Assembly: GCA_030681375.1 (NCBI GenBank)
Contig: JAUXWM010000071.1
Coordinates: forward strand, 1-62,808
Direction: 5' to 3'
Length of the DNA: 62,808 nt
From: Gallionella sp.
GTDB taxonomy: Bacteria; Pseudomonadota; Gammaproteobacteria; Burkholderiales; Gallionellaceae
Each line of letters opens with the position of its first letter. Within the stretch, counting starts at the first letter, position 1. The notes below the pieces were generated by a model. It was not told where the DNA came from and did no database searches. It saw only the letters and a program-made list of their open reading frames with translations. Positions 28,451 to 38,278 of this stretch are shown piece after piece. Made by a program: the position numbers and the translations under genes.

Positions 28451-28951
28451 ATGAATGCAAATTTCAAAACAACAATCGGCGCCGCCTTCCTTTTCATTTT
28501 GCTGGGAAGCGCACTATTTTTTGCCTTTGACGGAAAGTTGCATCCAAACACGTCCGAAAAACTTGGTACTGCAAGCGAGGTCATTCTCCAGCGTGATTTG
28601 AGCGGGCACTATCGCGCAGAAGCCTTCATAAACGGTACAAAAACAAACATCCTGGTGGATACGGGTGCAACCGATGTTGCCATTTCCCGACAATTTGCCG
28701 AACGCTTAGGCATATCAAGCATTACTGCCACCCGTACGCAAACAGCCAACGGCGAGACGGTTGCTTATATGATTAGACTGGATAGCGTAAAACTTGGCGG
28801 CATAGAGGAAAAAAATGTGTCTGCAATTATCGTCAACAATCTCAGCACCGACATGCTATTAGGTATGTCCTTCCTGAACCGGATGGATGTTCACTTACAT
28901 CAGGGTATCATGACCATACGCTCCGCTAACAACCTGAACGACCCAATATGA
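28451..28951 (+). CDS. Retropepsin-like aspartic protease (TIGR02281-type)
   Basis: This 166-residue protein has one N-terminal membrane segment (AAFLFILLGSALFFAF) and a clan AA aspartic protease domain with the catalytic motif VDTGATDVAIS and the later hydrophobic DMLLGMSFL that matches the psi-loop of retropepsins. Such proteins dimerise to form the active site and would face the periplasm. The substrate is unknown. It follows trhP by three bases and overlaps the next gene by four (ATGA). Confidence 0.85.
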   Translation: MNANFKTTIGAAFLFILLGSALFFAFDGKLHPNTSEKLGTASEVILQRDLSGHYRAEAFINGTKTNILVDTGATDVAISRQFAERLGISSITATRTQTANGETVAYMIRLDSVKLGGIEEKNVSAIIVNNLSTDMLLGMSFLNRMDVHLHQGIMTIRSANNLNDPI

Positions 28952-29394
28952 TCTTTTCCACCCTCTCCCAATCCTCCCGCTACGAAGCACTGCACCCGCT
29001 GTTTCCACGCGCGTTCGACTATATCCGCGACACCGATCTGAATGCTCTGGCGCCCGGCGTATATCAAATCATTGAAGGTGAACTGTTTGCCATTGTGGAG
29101 CATGTAGCGGGACGCGCGCGCACAGCGGCCAAGCTGGAATGCCACCGTCGTTACATCGACATTCAACTGGTGCTCGAAGGAGTGGATGAAATGGGCTGGA
29201 AGTCGCTGGCCGATTGCCGCGATCCGGTGGATGACTACAACACCGAGCGCGATATCCGCTTCTTCAACGACGAAGTGAACACCTGGATTGCGACGCCGCC
29301 GGATCATTTCTGCATCTTCTTCCCCGAGGATGCGCATGCGCCACTGGTCAGTGAAGGCCAGGTACGCAAGGTGATCTTCAAAATCGCCGTATAG
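28948..29394 (+). CDS. YhcH/YjgK/YiaL family protein
   Basis: This 148-residue cupin-fold protein is of the DUF386 family, found with sugar and sialic acid genes in other bacteria. Typical segments are [19 protein letters not shown], the YNTERDI stretch and [13 protein letters not shown] with metal-binding His and Glu positions. No sugar genes are near, so its role here is open. It is coupled to the protease gene by an ATGA overlap. Confidence 0.88.
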   Translation: MIFSTLSQSSRYEALHPLFPRAFDYIRDTDLNALAPGVYQIIEGELFAIVEHVAGRARTAAKLECHRRYIDIQLVLEGVDEMGWKSLADCRDPVDDYNTERDIRFFNDEVNTWIATPPDHFCIFFPEDAHAPLVSEGQVRKVIFKIAV

Positions 29395-29458
29395 TCGTAG
29401 CCTGGCCTGTGTCGGTTATAATCCGCACCAGCGATCAACCACTGACAGGATTACCGAC

Positions 29459-29845
29459 ATGGCAAACAAACAATTCATCCAGACCCCGGACGCACCCGCT
29501 GCGATCGGCACCTATTCTCAGGCAATACGCGTGAATGACACCGTGTATCTGTCCGGCCAGATCGGCCTCGACCCCGCCACCATGCAAATGGTGGAAGGCA
29601 TAGATGAGCAGATACACCGTGTATTCCAGAATCTGCGCGCCGTGGCGAATGCAGCCAACAGTGATCTCAACGATCTGGTCAAACTGAACGTTTATTTGAT
29701 CGATCTGAAAAACTTCGCCAAGGTCAATGAAATCATGGCGGGTTATTTCCAGCAGCCCTATCCGGCGCGTGCCGCCGTAGGCGTATCTGCCCTGCCGCGC
29801 GGCGCACTGGTCGAAATGGACGGGGTGCTGGTGGTTCAAGCTTAG
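29459..29845 (+). CDS. ridA: RidA family enamine/imine deaminase
   Basis: This 128-residue protein matches RidA, which hydrolyses reactive 2-aminoacrylate formed by PLP enzymes such as threonine dehydratase. Family marks are [24 protein letters not shown], the substrate-binding arginine in PARAAVGV and the C-terminal [17 protein letters not shown] at 29417-29422 could be its own -10. Its usual partner IlvA is also in this window at 51075. Confidence 0.95.
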   Translation: MANKQFIQTPDAPAAIGTYSQAIRVNDTVYLSGQIGLDPATMQMVEGIDEQIHRVFQNLRAVANAANSDLNDLVKLNVYLIDLKNFAKVNEIMAGYFQQPYPARAAVGVSALPRGALVEMDGVLVVQA

Positions 29846-29882
29846 ACAGCATGACAACGCCCCCGTCAGGCAAGAGAGTGGA

Positions 29883-31934
29883 TTGACCGCGCCCGCTAAA
29901 ATTGCTCCTGCGACTCTGGCCAAACTGGCCAAGCTGGGGATACACCATCGCAGTGACCTGCTGTTGCATCTGCCGTTGCGCTATGAGGACGAGACGCATC
30001 TCGCACCGATAGAAACGGTACAGCCCGGTGAGACTGTGCAGGTTCAGGGCACCATCACGCACAGTGAAATCACCTTTCGCCCCCGCCGCACTCTGGCCTG
30101 CCGTTTGCAAGACGCGGGCGGGGAATTGTATCTGCGCTTTTTGAATTTCTATCCCAGCCAGCAGAAACAACTCGCGGTAGATCGCCAGATACGCGCCATC
30201 GGCGAGGTACGAATGGGCTATTACGGGCTGGAAATGGTGCATCCGAAATGCCGCGCTGTGGATGAGGAGACGCCACTGCAAACCAGCCTGACCCCGGTTT
30301 ATCCGACAACGGCGGGGTTGTCCCAAATCGCGTTACGCAAGCTGATCGCCAACGCGCTGGAGGCATTACCCATACCCGAGCACTTGCCAAAACTCGTGCT
30401 CGAACGCCTTAATCTGGCCGGTTTTGCAGAAAGTCTGCACCTGCTGCACAGCCCCACAGCAGATATTTCCTCACACAGCCTGGAAACGCGCAGCCATCCC
30501 GCATGGCGGCGCATCAAATTCGATGAATTGCTGGCACAGCAACTTTCGATGCGCGTACACCACAGGGAACGCAGCCAGCGCAGCGCGCCCGCACTGCCGC
30601 CCAGAAAACATCACACAGACGCGCTGTTGAAAAACCTGCCGTTCACATTGACGCAAGCACAGCAAAAGGTCTGCGGTGAAATCAGCGCAGACCTGACAAA
30701 ACCCCATCCGACGCAACGTCTTTTGCTGGGCGATGTCGGCAGCGGAAAAACCATCGTCGCCGCGCTCGCCGCCTTGCAGGCGATCGAGAACGGCTATCAG
30801 GTCGCCCTGATGGCACCCACCGAGATACTGGCCGAACAGCATTTCCTGAAGCTTTCCGACTGGCTCTCCCCGCTGGGCATTACCCCCGTCTGGCTGTCCG
30901 GCAGCCTGAAGAAAAAAGACAAGAAACTGGCCGCCGAAAAGATTGCATCGGGCGAAACGCTGCTCGCCATCGGCACGCACGCGCTGTTTCAGGAGCAGAT
31001 CAATTTTCACAGACTGGGACTAGCCATCGTCGACGAACAACACAAGTTCGGCGTTCAGCAACGTCTGGCGCTGCATGCCAAAGGAAAAAATAACGCTACA
31101 GAAAAAATTTCCGAACCGCACCAGCTGATGATGAGTGCGACACCGATTCCACGCACGCTGGCGATGAGTTACTACGCCGATCTGGACGTATCGGTGATAG
31201 ACGAATTGCCGCCCGGCAGAACGCCGGTGATCACCAAACTGGTCAGCGATGCGCGCCGTGACGAGGTATTCGAACGTGTGCGCGCCGCATGCATGACCGG
31301 ACAACAGGCCTACTGGGTCTGCCCGCTGATCGACGAATCCGAAGTGCTGCAATTGCAGAACGCGCTGGAAACGCATCAGTTATTGACCGACACCTTCCCG
31401 GAACTGCGCGTAGGGCTGGTTCACGGCAAGATGGACAGTGCCGAGAAAGTCCGCGTGATGACGGCGTTCAAAGCAGCAGAATTGCAACTACTGGTCGCGA
31501 CCACCGTAATCGAAGTCGGCGTAGATGTGCCCAATGCCAGCCTGATGGTGATCGATCACGCCGAGCGCATGGGGCTGGCGCAGCTGCACCAGCTGCGCGG
31601 ACGGGTGGGGCGCGGCTCTGCGCAAAGCCTGTGCATCCTGCTGTATCAAAAACCGCTCTCAGAGCTGGCTCGAACGCGATTAAAAGTGATCTTCGAAAAC
31701 ACAGACGGCTTTGCAATCGCTCAGGAAGATTTACAATTGCGCGGGCCGGGCGAATTGCTCGGCGCACGGCAGAGCGGCGTGGCGATGTTGCGCTACGCCG
31801 ACATCGATGCAGACGAGGATTTACTGGAACAGGCGCGCCTGGTCGCCGACGAATTGCTGCGTGACTACCCGGATGCTGCGCGTGCTTACTTACAGCGATG
31901 GATGGCAAAAAAACATGACTATTTGCACGTGTAG
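29883..31934 (+). CDS. recG: ATP-dependent DNA helicase RecG
   Basis: This 683-residue branch-migration helicase reverses stalled replication forks. It has an N-terminal wedge OB domain, then helicase motifs I (LLGDVGSGKT), II (IVDEQHKFG), III (MMSATPIPRT), V-VI (VATTVIEVGVDVPNAS, HQLRGRVGRG) and the RecG tail. The start is a TTG at 29883. The length is near E. coli RecG (693). It lies 37 bases after ridA. Confidence 0.97.
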   Translation: MTAPAKIAPATLAKLAKLGIHHRSDLLLHLPLRYEDETHLAPIETVQPGETVQVQGTITHSEITFRPRRTLACRLQDAGGELYLRFLNFYPSQQKQLAVDRQIRAIGEVRMGYYGLEMVHPKCRAVDEETPLQTSLTPVYPTTAGLSQIALRKLIANALEALPIPEHLPKLVLERLNLAGFAESLHLLHSPTADISSHSLETRSHPAWRRIKFDELLAQQLSMRVHHRERSQRSAPALPPRKHHTDALLKNLPFTLTQAQQKVCGEISADLTKPHPTQRLLLGDVGSGKTIVAALAALQAIENGYQVALMAPTEILAEQHFLKLSDWLSPLGITPVWLSGSLKKKDKKLAAEKIASGETLLAIGTHALFQEQINFHRLGLAIVDEQHKFGVQQRLALHAKGKNNATEKISEPHQLMMSATPIPRTLAMSYYADLDVSVIDELPPGRTPVITKLVSDARRDEVFERVRAACMTGQQAYWVCPLIDESEVLQLQNALETHQLLTDTFPELRVGLVHGKMDSAEKVRVMTAFKAAELQLLVATTVIEVGVDVPNASLMVIDHAERMGLAQLHQLRGRVGRGSAQSLCILLYQKPLSELARTRLKVIFENTDGFAIAQEDLQLRGPGELLGARQSGVAMLRYADIDADEDLLEQARLVADELLRDYPDAARAYLQRWMAKKHDYLHV

Positions 31935-31988
31935 CGTGCATAGCAGAAAGCACCCGATGATAAAAAATACCATGCACTTTCCCATCCC

Positions 31989-32591
31989 GTGAACGACACC
32001 TATTGGAACAGCGCGGCGCTGGGCGCCGGAGCCGATTTATCACCCTGGCTGCGCGACCACGGCTCGCTGACGCAGCGCATCCAGCAGCGCTGCGGCCATT
32101 TTTCCGTGCGCAATTTGTACAGCGGTCTGGCACGCATCGCACTGGACGAATCCGCTCTGCTGGGCATTGCACCGCATCAGCTCGCCTGGTCGCGCGAAGT
32201 CTTCCTGTATGCCGATGGCCAGCCTGTGGTGTTTGCCCACAGCACCTGTGCCGCCGATCATCTGCGCGGCGCATGGCAGGCAGTGCGCGGACTGGGCAAC
32301 AAGCCGCTGGGCGCGGTGCTGTTCTCGCATCCACAGGTGGTGCGAAAACCCCTACATTACAAGGCATTACACTTCCATCACCCGCTATACCGGCGGGCCG
32401 CGGCCATTTTGCCTGAACCCCCCGACAGGTTATGGGCGCGCAGATCCCTGTTTTATTTACACCACGAGCCGTTGCTGGTGACTGAAGTGTTTTTACCTGA
32501 AATACTTTCATTAGGATTGAGGAGCGAGGAGCGAGGCAGAACTGATGCACATTCTTGCATTCAATCCTCAGTCCTCAATCCTCAGTCCTGA
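31989..32591 (+). CDS. ubiC: Chorismate lyase UbiC with a repeat-derived tail
   Basis: This enzyme turns chorismate into 4-hydroxybenzoate and pyruvate, the first ubiquinone step. The 200 residues include the [11 protein letters not shown] start region, [26 protein letters not shown] and LTEVFLPE-like motif [10 protein letters not shown]. coli UbiC has 165 residues; the surplus lies after EILSL and is encoded by the low-complexity repeat at 32514-32588, so it is probably not functional. The start is GTG. ubiA follows after two bases. Confidence 0.93.
   Translation: MNDTYWNSAALGAGADLSPWLRDHGSLTQRIQQRCGHFSVRNLYSGLARIALDESALLGIAPHQLAWSREVFLYADGQPVVFAHSTCAADHLRGAWQAVRGLGNKPLGAVLFSHPQVVRKPLHYKALHFHHPLYRRAAAILPEPPDRLWARRSLFYLHHEPLLVTEVFLPEILSLGLRSEERGRTDAHSCIQSSVLNPQS
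32514..32588. repeat. Repeat block at the ubiC-ubiA junction
   Basis: TCAATCCTCAGTCC occurs twice in tandem (32561-32574 and 32575-32588). GGATTGAGGA at 32514-32523 is the reverse complement of 32572-32581, so the block can fold back on itself. It lies inside the 3' end of ubiC and codes for its tail. Confidence 0.65.
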
Positions 32592-32593
32592 AT

Positions 32594-33460
32594 ATGACTT
32601 TCTCTGAACGCCTCTCGCTGTATTTCCAGCTTACCCGCCTGAATCGCCCCATCGGCATACTGCTGCTGTTATGGCCGACGCTCTGGGGCGTGTGGATCGC
32701 GGGCGAGGGCCATCCGACCTGGCACATCGTGCTGATTTTCACGCTGGGCACGGTACTGATGCGTTCCGCCGGTTGTGCAATCAACGATTTTGCCGACCGC
32801 CACATAGATAAACACGTCAAACGCACCGAGGCGCGCCCTGTAACCAGCGGCCGCATCAGGCCGCGTGAAGCCGTTTGGCTGGCCGCAGCACTCGCCGCTA
32901 TCTCCTTTTTGCTGATTCTGCCGCTCAACACCCTGACCAAACTGATGTCGATTCCCGCGGTGTTTCTGGCCGCCAGCTATCCGTTCACCAAACGCTTCTT
33001 CCCCATTCCGCAAGCCTATCTGGGCATCGCGTTCGGCTTCGGCATACCCATGGCCTTTGCCGCCCAACTGGACTACGTGCCGCCAGTGGCATGGATCCTG
33101 TTATGCGCGAACGCCTTCTGGGCAATCGCCTACGATACCGAATATGCGATGGTGGACAGGGACGACGACATCCACCTCGGCATACACTCATCCGCCCTGT
33201 GGTTTGGGAAATACGATGTCGCGGCGGTGATGGCCTGCTACGCCCTCACACTGGCCTTGCTCGCAGTAGCGGGACAAATGACTGGTATGGGCATAGCGTA
33301 TTATCTGGGGCTGCTGGCCGCCGCAGGCATCGCGCTGCATCACTACCGTCTCATCAGAAACCGTCAGCGCGATGCATGCTTCAAGGCATTCCTGCACAAC
33401 AACTGGTTCGGCGCTGCGGTATTCTCCGGCATCGTCCTGGATTTTCTCATCCCGCGCTGA
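32594..33460 (+). CDS. ubiA: 4-hydroxybenzoate octaprenyltransferase
   Basis: This 288-residue integral membrane prenyltransferase attaches the polyprenyl chain to 4-hydroxybenzoate. About eight to nine hydrophobic segments are visible, with the two aspartate-rich motifs [15 protein letters not shown] and [13 protein letters not shown] that bind the prenyl diphosphate through Mg. The start at 32594 matches E. coli length (290). It works directly after UbiC, in the same operon. Confidence 0.96.
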   Translation: MTFSERLSLYFQLTRLNRPIGILLLLWPTLWGVWIAGEGHPTWHIVLIFTLGTVLMRSAGCAINDFADRHIDKHVKRTEARPVTSGRIRPREAVWLAAALAAISFLLILPLNTLTKLMSIPAVFLAASYPFTKRFFPIPQAYLGIAFGFGIPMAFAAQLDYVPPVAWILLCANAFWAIAYDTEYAMVDRDDDIHLGIHSSALWFGKYDVAAVMACYALTLALLAVAGQMTGMGIAYYLGLLAAAGIALHHYRLIRNRQRDACFKAFLHNNWFGAAVFSGIVLDFLIPR

Positions 33461-33631
33461 ATTCTCGGTCTGCTTCAATGATGCAAAAAAGCTCCTGCAC
33501 TTTCTTGCACCTGACAATCCATCTGCCGTGTGCCGTGCGCAAAGCAAGCAGATATTTGCTGGTGCTCTGCCTCTGATTTTGGATCCTCGTCACTTTCTGG
33601 ACGAATCTGCAAAAGTTCATCTTCCCATCTT

Positions 33632-34627
33632 CTAAAGAAGCGATTTCTTTGATTTTTTAAATTGATACATCATTGAGTCACCGTCTGCCAACAGCGCCTC
33701 AAGCGTGACATGCATATCAGATCGATATTCCACAATGCCGTACGAAAACGAAATATCGTATCCGCGACAGGCATTTTGATTGTATTTTTTCAGTGATTGT
33801 CGGAATTTTTCAACGATACTTTCTGTTTGCTTCTTTGAGGTATTCGTGAGCAATGCAACGAATTCATCACCCCCCAACCGCGCGAAGATATCTGAATCCC
33901 GAAATGTGTGCTTCATCTGCTCTGCAAAGAAAATCAGCGCACGGTCCCCTTCCGCATGTCCAAAGCTATCATTTATTGGCTTAAAGCTGTCTAAGTCCAT
34001 AAAAACCAGTGATGCTGGAATCTTCTGCCGTTCACAGAGATGCAGACTGTGTTTGGCAATCATCATAAAGCCGCGCCGATTTGATATATTGGTAAGTTCA
34101 TCCAGCGTCGCAAGCTGGATAGCCTCAAGTTCTAGCTCTGCCATTGAGGCTAAATCTTCCAAGGCTTCGACATCTTCTTCCCCGAAATTTCTTGGCTCTC
34201 GATCAATAATGCACAGCGTCCCCACTTTTTGACCATTCGGGGCTCTCAGTGGATATCCGGCATAAAAACGAAAATACGGATCATTCAAAACCAGCGGGTT
34301 ATCCGAAAAACGTTCATCCTCAATTGCATTGGGAATAATAAACACGCCATCCCCGAGGATCGCATGCCCACAAAAGGAAATATCGCGCGAGGTTTCACTG
34401 GTAACGAGACCTACACAGGACTTAAACCACTGACGGTTCTCATCCACGAGGCTGACAAGTACGATAGGTACACCAAACAGGCGTTTTGCCATGCGTGTCA
34501 GGCGATCAAAGCGCTCCTCCGGCAGCGTATCCAAAATACTGAGTGAGCGTAGCGTTTCAATTCTGACATGCTCATCTTGCGGCAGAGCGGGTATTTTCAA
34601 GGCAATTTCCTTTGTGCGGACTGGCAA
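33632..34627 (-). CDS. GAF-GGDEF diguanylate cyclase
   Basis: This 331-residue cytosolic protein has a GAF domain at about residues 25-165 (FGVPIVLVSLVDENRQWFKS, SFCGHAI) and a C-terminal GGDEF cyclase domain. The active motif RLGGDEF is intact with an RxxD inhibitory site (RDSD) five residues upstream, so it should make c-di-GMP and be product-inhibited. The SFCGHAI stretch in the GAF is common in such signal proteins; the ligand is unknown. It is convergent with ubiA and stands alone. Confidence 0.93.
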   Translation of the reverse strand: MPVRTKEIALKIPALPQDEHVRIETLRSLSILDTLPEERFDRLTRMAKRLFGVPIVLVSLVDENRQWFKSCVGLVTSETSRDISFCGHAILGDGVFIIPNAIEDERFSDNPLVLNDPYFRFYAGYPLRAPNGQKVGTLCIIDREPRNFGEEDVEALEDLASMAELELEAIQLATLDELTNISNRRGFMMIAKHSLHLCERQKIPASLVFMDLDSFKPINDSFGHAEGDRALIFFAEQMKHTFRDSDIFARLGGDEFVALLTNTSKKQTESIVEKFRQSLKKYNQNACRGYDISFSYGIVEYRSDMHVTLEALLADGDSMMYQFKKSKKSLL

Positions 34628-34789
34628 CTAACCCATGTTTGAATGCGCCGGATCTGCACAAAAACTTATAGCTATCCGCCGCAATGACCAGTTAGCGCCA
34701 CTCATTAACAGAGCATTTTATCGGTGCATCACACTATATATATTTCAAGCCGTTGTCTACCCAACCACCTGCTACGATCTCAATGTGTG

Positions 34790-35926
34790 CTAAATATTAA
34801 TCTTTTTGGCCATCTCATTTCGCTCGCCGGCATATACACCCGTGAGGACGAATCCGGTCATCCTGTCTTGCGGGTCGAAAAACCCCATGCTGATGCCATT
34901 CCCCGTGGCCAGCGTCTGCCATGACCCAAGCGCATCACGCGCCACCGGCGACACAGCGACGGGATGGGCAGGCGTCTTTACGACCACCGGCATCGCCGGA
35001 AAATCAACCTGTGCATCGTCACCATTCAATACCTTCGCCAGCGCACGCCCGGCATGCATGATAGGCAGTACAAAAGGCAAGACTTTGCCGTCTATCTCGG
35101 CGCAATCGCCCAGCGCAAATACAGACTGATCCGTGCTTTGCAGACGCTCATTCACCACGATACCGCGATTCACCTCCAGCCCCGCCTCCCGTGCCAGCTG
35201 AATGCGCGGGCGCAAGCCGATTGCGGATAACACCAGGTCGGCATGAATCACCGTGCCATCCGTGAGCGTGAGCGCGTAACCGGATAGCGCTTTATCTACA
35301 CGCTGCACCGCCGTGCCGAAGCGCCATGCCACGCCGAGATCAGCCAAGGGTTTCAGCAACTGACCGCCCGCCTGCTCTGGCATCAAAGACGCAAGCGGGT
35401 AAGGCCCGGGATCGATCACGCTGACTGTATAGCCCTCCACCGCGAGGTCATTGGCGAATTCGCAGCCTATCAACCCGGCTCCCATGATGACGATGGACTT
35501 TGCCGTAGCCAGACGCTCGCGAAGCTGCGCGTAATCGGACAGGTCGTTCACCGACAACACCGCATCAGCCGCATCGCCTGGCAGCGGAATGCGCATCGGA
35601 TCTGCACCCAATGCCAGCACCAGCCTGTCGTACTCAATAAGCCCCGACGTGGTATCCAGCGCTTTGTTGGTGCGATCGATTGCACTCACTTCGCACTTCG
35701 CCAGCAGGGTGATGCCCAGCTTTGCTGCCATCTCGGCGGCAGTGGTCAAAACCAGACTCGCCGCATCCTTGCCCTGCGCAAACGCATTCGACAGCATCGG
35801 CTTGGAGTAATAATCACCGCTGTCGCGCGAGATCAACGTAATGGGTATCTCGCGATTAAGTTTGCGCAACTCGCGCACCAGCGTGTATCCCGCCAGCCCG
35901 CTGCCCAGCACAACAATTGGTTTCAT
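34790..35926 (-). CDS. Rubredoxin-NAD(P)+ reductase-like FAD oxidoreductase
   Basis: This 378-residue flavoprotein has two Rossmann motifs: the FAD site VVLGSGLAGYTL and the NAD(P)H site IVIMGAGLIGCEFA, with the second FAD contact VFALGDCAEIDG. It groups with rubredoxin reductases such as AlkT and NorW. The neighbouring rubredoxin and rubrerythrin genes support electron transfer from NAD(P)H to rubredoxin. It is last in the leftward rubrerythrin-rubredoxin-catalase series, 95 bases after the catalase gene. The substrate pairing is inferred from context. Confidence 0.85.
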   Translation of the reverse strand: MKPIVVLGSGLAGYTLVRELRKLNREIPITLISRDSGDYYSKPMLSNAFAQGKDAASLVLTTAAEMAAKLGITLLAKCEVSAIDRTNKALDTTSGLIEYDRLVLALGADPMRIPLPGDAADAVLSVNDLSDYAQLRERLATAKSIVIMGAGLIGCEFANDLAVEGYTVSVIDPGPYPLASLMPEQAGGQLLKPLADLGVAWRFGTAVQRVDKALSGYALTLTDGTVIHADLVLSAIGLRPRIQLAREAGLEVNRGIVVNERLQSTDQSVFALGDCAEIDGKVLPFVLPIMHAGRALAKVLNGDDAQVDFPAMPVVVKTPAHPVAVSPVARDALGSWQTLATGNGISMGFFDPQDRMTGFVLTGVYAGERNEMAKKINI

Positions 35927-36021
35927 AAAGCATTCCTAATCTTCCAGAATTCTGGCATTTTGTTCATGTGCCGTCATGCCACTCAGGATTGCCCCGGGTT
36001 GAAGACGCAACCTTGTGATGG

Positions 36022-37476
36022 TTAAATCACTTCCTTCATGTCGATTCCCAATCCGCTCGCCACACCCTGACCATAAGCCGGATCAGCCTGATAAAAGTGT
36101 TGCAGTTGGCGCAGCTGAATAAACTTCGGCACGTCTTTCATCGCACCAACCAGGTTATCGGTCAATTGACGTTTCTGCTCCGCGTTCATCAAGCGATACA
36201 GATTACCCGCCTGCGTGTAATCGTCGTTGCCATCGCGGTGGTTATAGCGATCTGCGTCACCGGAAATTTTCAGAGGCGGTTCCTGATATTTCGCCGCATC
36301 AACCGGACCATCAAAACTATTCGGCTGGTAATTCACCCCGCTGCCGAAATTGCCGTCGAAGCGCGTCTGTCCGTCGCGGTGATAGTGATGCACCGGACAA
36401 TGCGGTTTATTGACTTCCAGCGCGGCATAGTTCACGCCGATACGATAGCGGTGTGCGTCCGGGTAGGACAGAATTCGTGCCTGCAACATCTTGTCCGGTG
36501 ATGCTCCCATGCCACGCGGCAAGTTGCCCGGCTCAAAGGCAGCCTGTTCAACTTCGGCAAAATAATTCTGCGGGTTGCGATTCAGTTCCAGCACGCCGAC
36601 TTCCACCAGAGGATAGTCTTTATGCGGCCAGACCTTGGTCACATCGAAAGGATGAATGGCATAACGCTCGGCTTCCTGCTCCGGCATGATTTGCAGCATC
36701 ACGCGCCATTGAGGGAAATCGCCTTTTTCAATCGAGGAGAACAAATCCCGGCGGTGATAATCGAGGTCTTCACCGGCGATCTTGTTAGCTTCCGCCTGGG
36801 TCAGCGTCTGGATACCTTGCAGGGTTTTGAAATGCCATTTCACCCAATAACGCTCGCCCTTGTCGTTCCACAGACTATACGTATGCGAGCCGTAACCGTT
36901 CATATTGCGCAAGGTGGCGGGAATACCGCGATCGGAGAACAGCGTGGTGATTTGATGCATGGATTCCGGCGACAAACTCCAGAAATCCCATTGCATGATG
37001 TTGTCCCGCATCCCGGTTTGTGGATCGCGTTTTTGCGAATGAATGAAGTCGGAAAACTTGAGTGGATCGCGGATGAAGAACACCGGCGTATTGTTGCCCA
37101 CCATGTCCCAATTGCCGTCTCCGGTATAAAACTTCACGGCAAAACCGCGCGGGTCACGCGCCGTGTCCGGCGAACCCAACTCGCCCGCCACGGTGGAAAA
37201 TCGCGCAAAAGTCTCGCAACTGTTGCCTATCTTGGAGAAAATCCCGGCACAAGTGTATTTTGAAATATCACCTGTGACAGTAAATTTCCCATAAGCGCCC
37301 GCCCCTTTGGCATGCACCACCCGCTCCGGCACACGCTCGCGATTAAAATGCGCCATCTTTTCCATCAGTTGATAATCGGCCATTAACACCGGGCCGCGCG
37401 GGCCGGCGGTAAGGCTATTCTGATTGTCGCCAATTCCGTTTCCGGCAGCAGTCGTCATTACGGGGCAGTTGCTCAT
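36022..37476 (-). CDS. katA: Monofunctional heme catalase
   Basis: This 484-residue catalase converts hydrogen peroxide to water and oxygen. The distal histidine is in [12 protein letters not shown], the distal asparagine in [11 protein letters not shown], and the proximal heme tyrosine in [12 protein letters not shown]. The size places it in the small-subunit clade. It is not a catalase-peroxidase and has no signal peptide, so it is cytosolic. It follows the rubredoxin gene by 18 bases and lies opposite oxyR, which suggests peroxide control. Confidence 0.97.
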   Translation of the reverse strand: MSNCPVMTTAAGNGIGDNQNSLTAGPRGPVLMADYQLMEKMAHFNRERVPERVVHAKGAGAYGKFTVTGDISKYTCAGIFSKIGNSCETFARFSTVAGELGSPDTARDPRGFAVKFYTGDGNWDMVGNNTPVFFIRDPLKFSDFIHSQKRDPQTGMRDNIMQWDFWSLSPESMHQITTLFSDRGIPATLRNMNGYGSHTYSLWNDKGERYWVKWHFKTLQGIQTLTQAEANKIAGEDLDYHRRDLFSSIEKGDFPQWRVMLQIMPEQEAERYAIHPFDVTKVWPHKDYPLVEVGVLELNRNPQNYFAEVEQAAFEPGNLPRGMGASPDKMLQARILSYPDAHRYRIGVNYAALEVNKPHCPVHHYHRDGQTRFDGNFGSGVNYQPNSFDGPVDAAKYQEPPLKISGDADRYNHRDGNDDYTQAGNLYRLMNAEQKRQLTDNLVGAMKDVPKFIQLRQLQHFYQADPAYGQGVASGLGIDMKEVI

Positions 37477-37494
37477 GATTTTCTCCTTAGTTAG

Positions 37495-37659
37495 TTATAT
37501 CTCCACCATCTCAAAATCCGCTTTTGCTACGCCACAGTCCGGGCATGCCCAGTCGGCAGGGATATCCGCCCATGCCGTGCCGGGGCTGATGCCTTCCTCC
37601 GGCAAACCTGTCACTTCGTTGTAAATGAATCCGCACACCACACATTGCCATACTTTCAT
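37495..37659 (-). CDS. Rubredoxin
   Basis: This 54-residue iron protein has the two iron-binding knuckles CVVCG and CPDCG and the typical [25 protein letters not shown] core. It is a one-electron carrier. The start at 37659 has AAGGAG eight bases upstream. It lies 13 bases after the rubrerythrin gene, which lacks its own rubredoxin domain, so it probably supplies that function in trans. Confidence 0.95.
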   Translation of the reverse strand: MKVWQCVVCGFIYNEVTGLPEEGISPGTAWADIPADWACPDCGVAKADFEMVEI

Positions 37660-37672
37660 GTTTTTCTCCTTG

Positions 37673-38146
37673 TTATGCAGATACTTTGGCCAATACGGCA
37701 CGATACTGATTGGCATGACGCTCTTCCACCCTGGCCAATGCGGCAAAACGCTTGGCTGCCTTTTCCAGCGTAACCCTGAACAATTCAGCATGTTCCATGG
37801 ATTCGGCGATCTGTTCGCTTATTTCCGACGCGGCAGCTGCATTGCCTTCCTGCTGAGCCGTTTTTAGAAAACCCGGATACATCTCGCTGTATTCGTAAGT
37901 TTCCCCCTCGATGGCCATCTGCAAACAGCGTTGCGTGGTCAGCGATGCCTTGGGGTAGAGCAGATCAAGATGTCCCAGCGCGTGCTGCACTTCCTGATTG
38001 GCGGTTTCCTCGAACACTTTAGCCGTTTCTTCGTCGCCCGCCGCGCGTGCAATTTTGGCAAAGTAGCGATACTTGATATGTGCCATCGATTCCCCGGCAA
38101 ATGCCGCTTCAAGATTGGCAATGGTCTTGATTTCTGGTCTTGCCAT
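37673..38146 (-). CDS. Rubrerythrin-type diiron peroxidase lacking a rubredoxin domain
   Basis: This 157-residue protein consists only of the rubrerythrin ferritin-like domain: ligands in [35 protein letters not shown] and ESMEHAELF. Classical rubrerythrin (about 190) has a C-terminal rubredoxin domain with two CxxC pairs; none is present here and the protein ends [13 protein letters not shown]. Rubrerythrins reduce hydrogen peroxide to water. It is first in a leftward set with rubredoxin, catalase and the FAD reductase, and divergent from oxyR. Confidence 0.92.
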   Translation of the reverse strand: MARPEIKTIANLEAAFAGESMAHIKYRYFAKIARAAGDEETAKVFEETANQEVQHALGHLDLLYPKASLTTQRCLQMAIEGETYEYSEMYPGFLKTAQQEGNAAAASEISEQIAESMEHAELFRVTLEKAAKRFAALARVEERHANQYRAVLAKVSA

Positions 38147-38278
38147 GATGTTCTCCTGTTCAGTAAGTTAATGAGGTGTTTTGCTTGCGACGACCCCACT
38201 ATAGGCAAAGCTGACCGATATATCTAATTGATTGTTTAAACTATCATGATTTATAATACAAATCAACAGGAGCGCGAT
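38147..38278. promoter_or_regulatory. Divergent rubrerythrin-oxyR control region
   Basis: The 132-base gap holds an A/T-rich core (38217-38260) with ATAG at 38201 and CTAT at 38241, which resemble OxyR half-sites, although the spacing does not fit the four-element consensus. AGGAG precedes oxyR. Control of both sides by OxyR is likely from gene context, but no clear site is proven. Confidence 0.4.

Noticed and set aside
38147..38278. A full OxyR binding site between rubrerythrin and oxyR
   Set aside because: ATAG at 38201 and CTAT at 38241 are present, but the four-part spacing of the consensus is not met, so only a general control region is listed.
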